DNA from: Hyphomicrobiales bacterium
GTDB taxonomy: Bacteria; Pseudomonadota; Alphaproteobacteria; Rhizobiales; Xanthobacteraceae
NCBI GenBank assembly: GCA_003169835.1
Contig: PNAI01000016.1
Span: 124,001 to 188,000 of the forward strand
Direction: 5' to 3'
DNA length: 64,000 bases
A program made the position numbers and the translations under genes. Below the pieces are notes generated by a model. The model saw nothing but the letters and a program-made list of their open reading frames with translations, was not told where the DNA came from and searched no databases. Positions 17,773-26,369 of the stretch are shown here, piece after piece; position 1 is the first letter of the stretch; each line of letters opens with the position of its first letter.

Positions 17773-18546
17773 ATGGCGGATTATACACCGACCGAGATGA
17801 TGACGATCGCTGCGGCGCGCGCACTCAAGGCGAGCGACGTGTGCTTTGTCGGCATTGGCATGCCGTCGGCGGCTGCCAATCTGGCGCGGCTGACGCATGC
17901 GACAGACATCACATTGATCTACGAGTCGGGCACGCTCGCGACCAAGCCCTCGGTGCTGCCGTTGTCCATCGGCGACGGTGAGTTGTGCGAGACCGCACTC
18001 ACTACGGTGTCGGTGCCGGAAATGTTCCGCTATTGGCTGATGGGCGGGCGTATCACGATTGGCTTTTTAGGCGGCGCGCAGATCGACCGGTTCGCCAATC
18101 TCAACACCACTGTGGTTGGTCCTTATGCCAAGCCGAAGGTGCGGCTGCCGGGTGGCGGCGGCGCGCCGGAGATTGCCATCTCGTGCGGTGAGATTTTCAT
18201 CATCATGGCGCAGAGCAAGCGCAGCTTCGTGTCGAAGCTAGACTTCATCACGTCGCTCGGGCACGGCGAGGGCGGCGATCATCGCGCGCGGCTAGGTGTT
18301 GCTACCAAGGGTCCGACCAAATTGCTCACCGACCTTGCGGTTTTCGAGCCGGACCCCAAATCCAGGGAAATGACGGTCACGTTCATTCATCCCGGCGTGA
18401 GCCGTGCGCAGATCGCGGACAATACCGGCTGGGACGTGCGTTACGCCGAAAAAGTTGGCGAGACGCCGCAGCCGACCGCGCGCGAGCTGGAAGTCTTGCG
18501 CGCGCTGCATTCCCGCACGGCACGCGCTCACGGCGAAGCGGCGTAA
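17773..18546 (+). CDS. catJ: 3-oxoadipate CoA-transferase subunit B, CatJ type
   Basis: 257 residues. It pairs with CatI. The family's catalytic glutamate is visible in LIYESG (E51). The ATG at 17773 is chosen over the adjacent TTG at 17770. It begins 6 bases after the catI stop, indicating a coupled operon. The length matches CatJ and glutaconate CoA-transferase B subunits. Confidence 0.82.
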   Translation: MADYTPTEMMTIAAARALKASDVCFVGIGMPSAAANLARLTHATDITLIYESGTLATKPSVLPLSIGDGELCETALTTVSVPEMFRYWLMGGRITIGFLGGAQIDRFANLNTTVVGPYAKPKVRLPGGGGAPEIAISCGEIFIIMAQSKRSFVSKLDFITSLGHGEGGDHRARLGVATKGPTKLLTDLAVFEPDPKSREMTVTFIHPGVSRAQIADNTGWDVRYAEKVGETPQPTARELEVLRALHSRTARAHGEAA

Positions 18547-18558
18547 AGGAATTTCGTG

Positions 18559-19764
18559 ATGCCCGAAGCTTTCATTTGCGGTGGAATGCGCACCCCGATC
18601 GGCCGCTACGGCGGCGCGCTTGCCAAGGTGCGCGCGGACGATCTCGCGAGTGTGCCGATCAAGTCGCTGATGAAACATAATCCTAAAGTTGATTGGGCCG
18701 CACTGGACGAAGTAATCTTCGGTTGCGCTAATCAAGCGGGCGAAGACAACCGCAATGTCGCGCGCATGGCGCTGCTGCTGGCGGGGCTGCCGGATTCGAT
18801 TCCGGGCTACACCGTCAATCGGCTTTGCGCGTCGGGGCTCAATGCGGTGGGAGCTGCGGCAGCGGCGATACGCGCGGGCGAGATCGATTTTGCGATTGCC
18901 GGCGGCGTGGAGTCGATGACGCGCGCACCGCTTGTCATGGGCAAGGCGCAGGAAGCCTTCCAGCGGACGAACGAGATCCAAGACACCACCATCGGCTGGC
19001 GCTTCATCAATCCGCTGATGAAGCAGCAGTACGGCGTCGATGCGATGCCGGAGACGGCGGAGAATGTCGCCGAAGAATTTCAGGTCGCGCGCAAGGATCA
19101 GGATGCGTTCTCGTGGCGTTCGCAGCAGCGCGCGGCGAAGGCGCAGGCGTCTGGGTATTTCGCCGAGGAGATCGAACCGGTCATCGTGCCGGGCGGAAAA
19201 TCCGGGCCGGTCACCGTCGACAAGGACGAGCACCTGCGGCCCGACACGACGTTCGAAGGTCTCGCAAAACTCAAACCGTTCGTGCGCAATCCGGGCACCA
19301 TCACCGCGGGAAATGCGTCTGGCGTCAACGATGGCGCCGCTGCCATGCTGATTGCCTCCGAAGCTGCGGCGAAAAAACACGGACTGACGGTCTATGCGCG
19401 AATCTTAGGCATGGCGTCGGCCGGTGTGCCGCCTCGCATTATGGGCATTGGTCCGGTGCCGTCGACGCGCAAACTGATGGAACGGCTCAAGCTCAAGATT
19501 AGCGATTTCGATGTGATCGAACTCAATGAAGCATTTGCCTCGCAAGCGCTGGCGTGTCTGCGCCAGCTCGGGCTCCCCGACGATGCCGAACACGTCAATC
19601 CGAACGGCGGGGCGATTGCGCTCGGCCATCCGCTCGGCATGTCGGGCACGCGGCTTGCGATCACCGCGACGCATCACATGGTGAAAGACGGCGGGAAGCG
19701 CTCGCTCGCCACCATGTGCGTGGGTGTGGGGCAAGGCGTTTCGCTTGCGATCGAGCGGGTGTGA
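18559..19764 (+). CDS. pcaF: 3-oxoadipyl-CoA thiolase
   Basis: 401 residues. It cleaves 3-oxoadipyl-CoA to succinyl-CoA and acetyl-CoA. Active-site Cys90 lies in VNRLCASG; the second histidine is in [11 protein letters not shown] and the second cysteine in MCVGVGQG. The segment [18 protein letters not shown] is characteristic of PcaF/PaaJ rather than PhaA. The ATG at 18559 is chosen over the preceding GTG. It follows catJ by 12 bp. Confidence 0.87.
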   Translation: MPEAFICGGMRTPIGRYGGALAKVRADDLASVPIKSLMKHNPKVDWAALDEVIFGCANQAGEDNRNVARMALLLAGLPDSIPGYTVNRLCASGLNAVGAAAAAIRAGEIDFAIAGGVESMTRAPLVMGKAQEAFQRTNEIQDTTIGWRFINPLMKQQYGVDAMPETAENVAEEFQVARKDQDAFSWRSQQRAAKAQASGYFAEEIEPVIVPGGKSGPVTVDKDEHLRPDTTFEGLAKLKPFVRNPGTITAGNASGVNDGAAAMLIASEAAAKKHGLTVYARILGMASAGVPPRIMGIGPVPSTRKLMERLKLKISDFDVIELNEAFASQALACLRQLGLPDDAEHVNPNGGAIALGHPLGMSGTRLAITATHHMVKDGGKRSLATMCVGVGQGVSLAIERV

Positions 19765-19776
19765 GGACTTTCTTCT

Positions 19777-19816
19777 GTCATTCCGGGACGGCGCGAAGCG
19801 CCGGACCCGGAATGAC
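19777..19816. repeat. Palindromic intergenic repeat (CATTCCGGG type)
   Basis: Arms GTCATTCCGGG (19777-19787) and CCCGGAATGAC (19806-19816) enclose a second small palindrome, GGCGCGAAGCGCC. It is followed by an A-run and is of the type often dispersed in Bradyrhizobiaceae genomes. It may also reduce read-through from pcaF. Confidence 0.7.
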
Positions 19817-19849
19817 GAAAAAATGAGAATGGAGAAACGTCACGTGCCG

Positions 19850-20719
19850 ATGAGTGCTGGTTATATTCCGTTTCATCCCAATCCGTCGAAGCCGAAGTAC
19901 AGACCACCGGCGGGTGCGGTGGACGCGCACTGTCATGTGTTCGGACCGGAGGCCAAGTTTTCCTACGCGCCGGAGCGCAAATACACGCCGTGCGATGCGC
20001 CGAAGGAAAAACTGTTTCAGCTTCGGGATTTTTTGGGATTTGACAAGAATGTGATCGTGCAGGCGAGCTGCCACAGCAAAGACAATCGCGCGATGGTCGA
20101 CGCGCTTGAGACGTCGAACAACAAGGCCAAGGGGGTCGCGTTCGTCGGTGAGGAAGTGACCGATACGGAACTCAAATGGATGGATCGCGCAGGCGTCAAA
20201 GGCGTGCGCTTCAACTTCATCAAGCGGCTGGTTGATTTCACACCGCGCGACGTGCTGCATCGCATCGCCACGCGGGTCGCGGGCCTAGGCTGGCACATCG
20301 TGGTCTATTTCGAGATGGCCGACCTGGCCGAAATGGAATCGTTCTTTACTTCGTTGCCCACAACCGTGGTGGTCGATCACATGGCGTGTCCGGATGTGAA
20401 GAAAGGTCTCGACAATCCTGATTTTCAAAGATTTCTGCGACTGCTCGGGGCGAACAAGAATTTCTATTGCAAGGTGACCTGCCCGGAGCGATTTACCGTG
20501 GCCGGCGCGCCTTATGACGACGTGGTTCCGTTTGCGCGCACTATCGTGGAGCGGTTTCCCGAGCGTGTGATCTGGGGCACCGACTGGCCGCACCCGAATA
20601 TGCCAAAAGAGGCGCCCGACGACGGCGTCATCACCGACATGATCCCGAAGATCGCGCCCAATGCGGCCCTGCAGAAGGCGCTTTTGATCGACAATCCGAT
20701 GCGACTTTACTGGGCTTGA
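19850..20719 (+). CDS. ligI: 2-pyrone-4,6-dicarboxylate hydrolase
   Basis: 289 residues, an amidohydrolase of the LigI branch that opens 2-pyrone-4,6-dicarboxylate to 4-oxalomesaconate. Key motifs: DAHCHVFGP (HxH), VDHMACPD, CKVTCPERF and GTDWPHPN. The start is uncertain among GTG 19844 (good GGAG spacing), ATG 19850 and ATG 19823. It lies directly downstream of pcaF and upstream of the ligABC genes, so it belongs to the protocatechuate 4,5-cleavage pathway. Confidence 0.85.
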   Translation: MSAGYIPFHPNPSKPKYRPPAGAVDAHCHVFGPEAKFSYAPERKYTPCDAPKEKLFQLRDFLGFDKNVIVQASCHSKDNRAMVDALETSNNKAKGVAFVGEEVTDTELKWMDRAGVKGVRFNFIKRLVDFTPRDVLHRIATRVAGLGWHIVVYFEMADLAEMESFFTSLPTTVVVDHMACPDVKKGLDNPDFQRFLRLLGANKNFYCKVTCPERFTVAGAPYDDVVPFARTIVERFPERVIWGTDWPHPNMPKEAPDDGVITDMIPKIAPNAALQKALLIDNPMRLYWA

Positions 20720-20738
20720 ACTGTACCGAGAGGCTGCG

Positions 20739-21380
20739 ATGGCCGTCACTGTCTACTATATGTCGGGATCGCCCTATGCGTGGCGCGTACGGCTTGCGCT
20801 GGAGCACAAGGGCATTCCATATGATTTGAAGACGGTGTCCTACGATGCCGGAGATCTCAACACACCGGAGTATGCGAAGCTCAATCCGCGGCGGCGGGTT
20901 CCGGTCATCGTCGATGATGGTTTTGTGCTGTACGAGTCGGCGGCGATCGTCGAATACATTGCCGATAAATGGCATGGCGAGCCGTTGCTGTTTTCGTCCG
21001 ACCTGCGCCAGCGCGGCGTCCAGCGGCGCATGGTGCGGGAAGTGGACCAATACTTTGGCGCGGGGCTGGAGGGGTTGGTGGAGGCGATATTGTTCACGCC
21101 GCAGGAGCGATGGTCGGACGAAAAAATCTTTGGCGCCCGCGATACGATGAAGAAGGAACTGGCGATTTTGGAAACCGGTATCGCCGGCGAATACCTGGCC
21201 GGCGCACTATCGGCGGTCGATTTCACGTTGTATCCCTATGTCGCGCTGGTGCAGCGCATGGGTAAACGAAAATCCGGTCTCGTACCCCCCGATTTCATGG
21301 GGCCTAAAATCGGCGCTTGGGTGCGCCGCATGCAGACGCTGCCGATCACGCAGAAGACATGGCCGCCGCATTGGAAATGA
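20739..21380 (+). CDS. Glutathione S-transferase family protein
   Basis: 213 residues. An N-terminal thioredoxin-like domain has SGSPYAWRVRLALEHKGI and the cis-proline region RRRVPVI, followed by YESAAIVEYI and an alpha-helical C-terminal domain. Its place between ligI and ligA suggests a role in aromatic or lignin-derived compound processing, such as isomerisation or ether cleavage with glutathione. That is inference from context only. Confidence 0.85.
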   Translation: MAVTVYYMSGSPYAWRVRLALEHKGIPYDLKTVSYDAGDLNTPEYAKLNPRRRVPVIVDDGFVLYESAAIVEYIADKWHGEPLLFSSDLRQRGVQRRMVREVDQYFGAGLEGLVEAILFTPQERWSDEKIFGARDTMKKELAILETGIAGEYLAGALSAVDFTLYPYVALVQRMGKRKSGLVPPDFMGPKIGAWVRRMQTLPITQKTWPPHWK

Positions 21381-21535
21381 AAGTCCTACGGGAGTTAGAA
21401 TTGAGCTTTATTGGAATTGGTGTAATGCAAGGAAATCGGGGGCCCAATGCCCTCGACGCTATACAGCATGCGGTTTATTGCGATATATCAAGCCAATCAA
21501 GCCACGGCGTCTTGGCGTTGATGGAGGTAGCGGCG

Positions 21536-21982
21536 ATGGCACGCGAGCAACATGACTACGATGATATTCCCGGCACCTTCGTGTTCGATGCGGAGCGCTC
21601 ACGCCAGGGATATGGCATCAACATGTTCTGCATGTCGCTGATGAAGGACGAAAATCGAAAGGCCTTCAAAGCGAACGAGGCGGAATATCTCAAGAAGTTT
21701 AAGCTGTCGCCGGAGCAGACCGAGGCGATCCTCAAGCGGCAATACAATCGGATGCTCGAGCTCGGCGGCAATATCTATTTCACCGCCAAACTTGGCGCGA
21801 CGGATGGACATTCATTTCAGCACCTTGCCGCGCTGATGACCGGCTCGACGCAAGAGACCTACGCCAAGATGATGCTCGGGGGCGGCCGTTCGGTCGAAGG
21901 TAACCGCAGCAAGTCGGGCAAGGGCAAGCCTGCCAAAGCGAAATCGAAGGCAAGCAAAAAGTCAGGAAAAAAACGTGGCTAG
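21536..21982 (+). CDS. ligA: Protocatechuate 4,5-dioxygenase alpha subunit
   Basis: 148 residues. It matches LigA through DIPGTFVFD, GYGINMFCMSLMK, LGGNIYFTAKL and GGRSVEGNRSK. The ATG at 21536 has GGAGG eight bases upstream (21524-21528), which decides the start; upstream codons are not LigA-like. The C-terminus carries a tail of about 25 residues rich in Lys, Ser and Ala that ordinary LigA lacks. It overlaps ligB by 8 bases. With LigB it opens the protocatechuate ring between carbons 4 and 5. Confidence 0.88.
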   Translation: MAREQHDYDDIPGTFVFDAERSRQGYGINMFCMSLMKDENRKAFKANEAEYLKKFKLSPEQTEAILKRQYNRMLELGGNIYFTAKLGATDGHSFQHLAALMTGSTQETYAKMMLGGGRSVEGNRSKSGKGKPAKAKSKASKKSGKKRG

Positions 21983-22886
21983 AATCATCGCAGGAGTTTC
22001 GTCATCGCACGTGCCGGCGATCGGTGCCGCGATCGATAACAAGCGGACCGAGGAGCCGTACTGGAAACGCGTGTTCTCGGGTTTCGAGAAATCCAAGGCG
22101 TGGATGGCGAAAACCAAACCGGACGTCGTCATCGGGATTTATAACGACCATGCGTCGGCGTTTTCGGTCGAGATGATCCCGACGTTTGCGCTCGGCTGCG
22201 CAGCCGAATTTCCGCCGGCCGACGAAGGCTGGGGGCCGCGTCCTGTGCCGGTGGTCAAGGGCCATCCGGAACTTGCGTCGCATATTGCGACGTCAGTCAT
22301 TCTCGACGAGTTCGATCTTACCATCTGCAACAAGATGGAGGTCGATCATGGGCTCACGGTGCCGCTCAATCTGTTGTTCGGTTCGCCCTCGACGTGGCCG
22401 TGCCCGGTCATTCCGTTGGCCGTGAACGTCGTTCAGTTTCCGCCGCCGACCGCGCACCGCTGCTACATGTTGGGCAAGGCCATCCGTAGGGCTGTCGAGT
22501 CGTATCCCGAGGATTTACGCGTAGTGATGTTCGGTACCGGCGGGATGTCCCATCAAATTTCCGGACCGCGGGCGGGCCTGATCAATTCAAAATTCGACAA
22601 GGCCTTCCTCGATAACATGGTCAAGAATCCGAAGAAGCTCACGCAGATCTCGCATCTGGAGTTCATGCGGGAAGCGGGCGCGGAAGGTATTGAGATGGTG
22701 ATGTGGCTCGTGATGCGCGGCGCGATGGATGAAAAGGTGGACGAGGTCTACCGCTTCTATACCGTGCCGGCGTCGAACACAGCGGTTGGGCACATCATTC
22801 TTGAAAACAAGAAACGTGCGGGCACTGCTAAGCACAAGCGCGCGGCGGCGTTGCGGACAAATCGGGACGTGCGTAGAGGCAAGTGA
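21975..22886 (+). CDS. ligB: Protocatechuate 4,5-dioxygenase beta subunit (catalytic)
   Basis: 303 residues from a GTG start overlapping ligA. The iron ligands align with LigB: His12 (SSHVPAI), His59 (YNDHAS) and Glu240 (EGIEMVMW). His193 (GGMSHQ) matches the catalytic base. This is an extradiol class III dioxygenase. Gallate or 3-O-methylgallate dioxygenases are close relatives, so the preferred substrate is not certain, though the separate LigA subunit favours protocatechuate. Confidence 0.9.
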   Translation: MARIIAGVSSSHVPAIGAAIDNKRTEEPYWKRVFSGFEKSKAWMAKTKPDVVIGIYNDHASAFSVEMIPTFALGCAAEFPPADEGWGPRPVPVVKGHPELASHIATSVILDEFDLTICNKMEVDHGLTVPLNLLFGSPSTWPCPVIPLAVNVVQFPPPTAHRCYMLGKAIRRAVESYPEDLRVVMFGTGGMSHQISGPRAGLINSKFDKAFLDNMVKNPKKLTQISHLEFMREAGAEGIEMVMWLVMRGAMDEKVDEVYRFYTVPASNTAVGHIILENKKRAGTAKHKRAAALRTNRDVRRGK

Positions 22887-23842
22887 TGAAAATTTGTGTT
22901 GCCGGTCAGGGTGCCTTTGGACAAAAGCACCTCGACGCGCTCAAGCGTATTTCCGGCGTCGAAGTCACATCGCTGGTCGGCGGTAATCAGGACTCCACCG
23001 CGCAAGTCGCCAAGAAATACAGCATTCCGCATTTCACGGGCGATCTGTCCGAGGGTATCAAGCGCGCCGACGCGGTGATTCTGACTACGCCTACGAAGAT
23101 GCACTTTCGCCAGGGCGAGCAGGTGATGCGCGCCGGCAAGCACGTGTTGGTCGAGATTCCGGTCACCGACAGCGTCGAAGACGCCGAAAATCTTGTGAAG
23201 ATCGCCAAGGAAACCGGCGTCATCGCCATGGGCGGCCACGTGCGGCGCTTCAATCCCAGCCATCAGTGGGTGCACAAGCGCATCGTCAAGGGCGAGCTGA
23301 AAATCCAGCAGATGGACGTGCAGACGTATTTCTTCCGGCGCAAGAACATCAACGCTGCGGGAAACGCGCGCAGCTGGACCGATCATCTGCTGTGGCATCA
23401 CGCGGCGCACACGATCGATCTGTTCCAGTACCAGGCCGGCGAGAACATCTCCGATTGCTACGCAGCGCAGGGGCCGATCCATCCGCAGCTTGGGATTGCG
23501 ATGGATATGGGGATCGTAGCGAAGGTGCCGTCGGGGGCGATGCTGACGCTGTCGCTGTCGTTCAACAACGACGGGCCGCTCGGTTCGTTCTTCCGCTACA
23601 TTTGCGACAACGGCACGTACAAGGCGTTCTACGATGACTTGAGCGACGGCAAGGACAACAAGATCGATGTGTCAAAGGTCGATGTGTCGATGGACGGCAT
23701 TGAGCTCGAAGACCGCGAGTTCATCGCCGCGATCCAGGGTAAGCGCGAGCCGAACGGAAGCCTTACCCAAGTGCTGCCCTGCATGCACGTGCTCGGCAAG
23801 CTTGAGAAGATCATCGACCCGCAGCGCAAAGCGCACGCGTAG
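22886..23842 (+). CDS. ligC: 4-carboxy-2-hydroxymuconate-6-semialdehyde dehydrogenase
   Basis: 318 residues of the Gfo/Idh/MocA fold, with the dinucleotide motif AGQGAFGQKH at the N-terminus and EIPVTDSVEDAENL. LigC oxidises the hemiacetal of the ring-cleavage product to 2-pyrone-4,6-dicarboxylate, the substrate of LigI upstream. The ATG at 22886 shares a base with the ligB stop (TGATG), so translation is coupled. Confidence 0.87.
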   Translation: MKICVAGQGAFGQKHLDALKRISGVEVTSLVGGNQDSTAQVAKKYSIPHFTGDLSEGIKRADAVILTTPTKMHFRQGEQVMRAGKHVLVEIPVTDSVEDAENLVKIAKETGVIAMGGHVRRFNPSHQWVHKRIVKGELKIQQMDVQTYFFRRKNINAAGNARSWTDHLLWHHAAHTIDLFQYQAGENISDCYAAQGPIHPQLGIAMDMGIVAKVPSGAMLTLSLSFNNDGPLGSFFRYICDNGTYKAFYDDLSDGKDNKIDVSKVDVSMDGIELEDREFIAAIQGKREPNGSLTQVLPCMHVLGKLEKIIDPQRKAHA

Positions 23843-23866
23843 TTTGCACGCTGCATTGCCTCTCGA

Positions 23867-24844
23867 TCAATTCGCCTTGGTGCCGGACGCCTTGACCACG
23901 CGTCCCCATTTTTCAGTCTCGGCGGCCAGCAGCTTTGCGAAATCCGCGGCCGATCCCGCGAGCGGCGTGCCGCCGGTGTCGGCGAGCTTTGCCTTCATGG
24001 CAGGATCGGCAAAGGCGGCATTCACGGCCTTGTTGAGCGTCGCAATGATCTCAAGTGGCGTTCCCTTGGGCACACCGATGCCGGTCACGGCACTCGCTTC
24101 GTAGCCCTTCACGGTCTCGGCCACAGTTGGAATGTCCGGCAAAGCCTGCGAGCGTTTCTCCGTCGTCACCGCCAGCGCGCGCACCTGGCCGCTCCGAACC
24201 GGACCGATGGACGCCGACATCGGTTCGAACATCATCTGGGCTTGGCCGTCGATCATCGCTTTCAGTGCGGGTCCGCCGCCGCCGTAGTGCACGACTTCCA
24301 GCTTAAGACTGGTCATCTGCTTGAACAGCTCGCCAGTGACATGCGGTGAGCTTCCATTGCCGGTCGAGGCCATTTTCACTTGGCTGGGATTGGCTTTTGC
24401 GTAACTGAGGAACTCCGGCACGGTCTTGGCCGGAACCGACGGGTGCACGACCATCACCAGCGGTTCGCGGGTGATGGCCGCGACCGGCGCGATGTCGCGC
24501 AGGAAATTGAAGCTCAAGTTCGGATAGAGCGATCCGCTGATGGCGTTGGCCGGGCCGACCAGCAAAATCATGTAGCCGTCGGCCGGTGCGCGCACGACCA
24601 ACTCGGTTGCGACATTGCCGGATGTGCCAGGTTTATTTTCCACGGCGAACGGCTGCTTGAGCCGCTCGGACAGCCATTGCGCCATCAGTCGGCCGAGGAT
24701 GTCGTTTGGGCCGCCGGCGGGAAAGCCGATGACGAAGCGCACCGGCCGCGATGGATAGGTTTGTGCGGCGGCCGTTCGTGGGAGTGCTTGAATCGCGCCG
24801 ACGCAAGCCATGAGATGTAAAAATTGACGGCGAGCCAATCGCAT
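23867..24844 (-). CDS. Bug/TctC-family tripartite tricarboxylate transporter binding protein
   Basis: 325 residues with an N-terminal RR-containing signal peptide (cleavage near AAA-QTYPSR) and the Bug motif followed by GGPNDILGRL. It is convergent with ligC and just upstream of the liv genes in their direction. No TctAB partner is nearby. It may capture an aromatic or carboxylic acid related to the neighbouring pathways, which is inference from position. Confidence 0.87.
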   Translation of the reverse strand: MRLARRQFLHLMACVGAIQALPRTAAAQTYPSRPVRFVIGFPAGGPNDILGRLMAQWLSERLKQPFAVENKPGTSGNVATELVVRAPADGYMILLVGPANAISGSLYPNLSFNFLRDIAPVAAITREPLVMVVHPSVPAKTVPEFLSYAKANPSQVKMASTGNGSSPHVTGELFKQMTSLKLEVVHYGGGGPALKAMIDGQAQMMFEPMSASIGPVRSGQVRALAVTTEKRSQALPDIPTVAETVKGYEASAVTGIGVPKGTPLEIIATLNKAVNAAFADPAMKAKLADTGGTPLAGSAADFAKLLAAETEKWGRVVKASGTKAN

Positions 24845-24916
24845 GGCGTTCTCCAGACAGTTGGGTTTCGTGCGGACAGGATGCCAAGTTTTGCGCCTCG
24901 AGAGAAGCGCTACGGG

Positions 24917-25621
24917 CTACTCGCTGACGCCGATCAGCTTTGCCAGCCGCTCCGGATCATCGCGCAGCGTGGCCGATTCTCCGTCGTAGACGACGCGGCC
25001 CTTGTCCATGACCAGGGTGCGCGTGGAAAACTCAAACGCGACGCGGCTGTTCTGCTCGACCAGAATGATGGAGAGGTCGCTCTCGCCGCGCAGCCGCAAG
25101 AGCACGGCGGTGAGCGTTTCGACCACCACGGGCGCTAAGCCCTCGGTAGGTTCGTCCATCAGCAGTACGGTCGGATTGGTGAGCAGCGCGCGCGCGATGG
25201 AGAGCATCTGCTGTTCGCCGCCGGAGAGCTGGTTGCCCATGTTGGAGAGTCGCTCTTTGAGGTTCGGAAAAAGTTCGAATACGCGTTCCTTGGTCCAGTG
25301 GCCGGCGCGCGCGCCGACTTCAAGATTTTCAAGCACCGTCAGCGAAGGGAAAATCTCGCGCTCCTGCGGAACGAAACCTAGGCCGGCCAGCGCCCGGCGA
25401 TAAGGTGGCACGCGCGCCAGGTCGCGGCCGTTGAGTGCGAGCGTGCCGGCATGCAGCGCGGTATGGCCCATTACGGTCGCGAGCAGCGTTGTCTTGCCGA
25501 CGCCATTGCGGCCGATCACGCTGATGCTTTCGCCCGCCTTGATGGCGAGGTTGATGTCTTCGATCACGACGGTCTCGCCGTAGCCGGCCGAGACCGATTT
25601 GAGTTCCAGCGCGTCAGCCAT
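24917..25621 (-). CDS. livF: Branched-chain amino acid-type ABC transporter ATPase, LivF
   Basis: 234 residues with Walker A GRNGVGKTT, signature LSGGEQQ, Walker B LLMDEP and the LivF-type TEGLAP. Its start overlaps the livG end by 8 bases. It is the last gene of a livHMGF set. In aromatic-degrading bacteria such systems often import aromatic acids, so the real substrate may not be an amino acid. Confidence 0.9.
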   Translation of the reverse strand: MADALELKSVSAGYGETVVIEDINLAIKAGESISVIGRNGVGKTTLLATVMGHTALHAGTLALNGRDLARVPPYRRALAGLGFVPQEREIFPSLTVLENLEVGARAGHWTKERVFELFPNLKERLSNMGNQLSGGEQQMLSIARALLTNPTVLLMDEPTEGLAPVVVETLTAVLLRLRGESDLSIILVEQNSRVAFEFSTRTLVMDKGRVVYDGESATLRDDPERLAKLIGVSE

Positions 25622-26369
25622 GGGTGGCTTGCCCGAGATAGACCGCGCGAACGTCGGCGTTGGCCCCGATTTCCTTCGGGGTGCCTTGCGCGAATATAGC
25701 GCCGCGAACTAGCACGGTGATGTACTGGGCAAAACGGAATACGAGATCCATGTCGTGATCGATGATGAGCACGCCGATGGATTTCGGCAGTGCGGCGACG
25801 GCATCAAGGATGATATGGCTTTCGGCGCTGGGCACTCCGGCGGCCGGCTCGTCGAGCAGCAGTACTTCGGGCTTGAGCCCGAGCGTGATGGCGAGCTCGA
25901 CTAGACGCTGGCGGCCATAGGGCAGCTCCGAGACACGAAGGTGCGCGTAGTCCGCGAGCTTGAGCGTTTCGAGCAACTCGATGGATTCATCGATCACGTC
26001 GCGGCGCTTGCCGGCAGGCCGCAACATGAAGGGTGCTGCGCCGACACGCTCGGAGATCGCCATGTAGACGTTCTCCAAAACCGTGAGGCCGCGGAAAAGC
26101 CGGTTGATCTGAAAGGTGCGGGCGATGCCAAGCTTCACGCGTTCGGCCTGCGCAACGTTGGTGATGTCGGTGCCCTTGAACAGCACTTGGCCGGTCGATG
26201 GCGCGAGAACGCCAGTGAGAAGATTGATGAAGGTGGTCTTGCCGGCGCCGTTGGGTCCGATCAGTGCGTGGCGTGCACCGGCTTCGAGCTGAAAATTGAT
26301 GTCGTGTGAGGCGCGCAAGGCGCCAAAATTCTTGCCGACATTACGGGTTTCGATGAGCGGTGTAGTCAT
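25614..26369 (-). CDS. livG: Branched-chain amino acid-type ABC transporter ATPase, LivG
   Basis: 251 residues from the ATG at 26369 (MTTPLIETRNVG). Walker A is GPNGAGKTT and Walker B LLLDEPAAGV. The signature is ELPYGRQR, a little divergent from the usual LSYGQQR. The longer open frame upstream runs antisense-like through livM and is rejected. Its start overlaps the livM stop (ATGA). Confidence 0.92.
   Translation of the reverse strand: MTTPLIETRNVGKNFGALRASHDINFQLEAGARHALIGPNGAGKTTFINLLTGVLAPSTGQVLFKGTDITNVAQAERVKLGIARTFQINRLFRGLTVLENVYMAISERVGAAPFMLRPAGKRRDVIDESIELLETLKLADYAHLRVSELPYGRQRLVELAITLGLKPEVLLLDEPAAGVPSAESHIILDAVAALPKSIGVLIIDHDMDLVFRFAQYITVLVRGAIFAQGTPKEIGANADVRAVYLGQATHG

Noticed and set aside
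19777-19816. Hairpin after pcaF as a dedicated terminator
   Set aside because: Its sequence is a typical dispersed repeat and ligI continues closely on the same strand, so true termination is doubtful.
21317-21535. Upstream extension of the ligA frame
   Set aside because: The extra residues are not LigA-like and the GGAGG before 21536 marks the true start.
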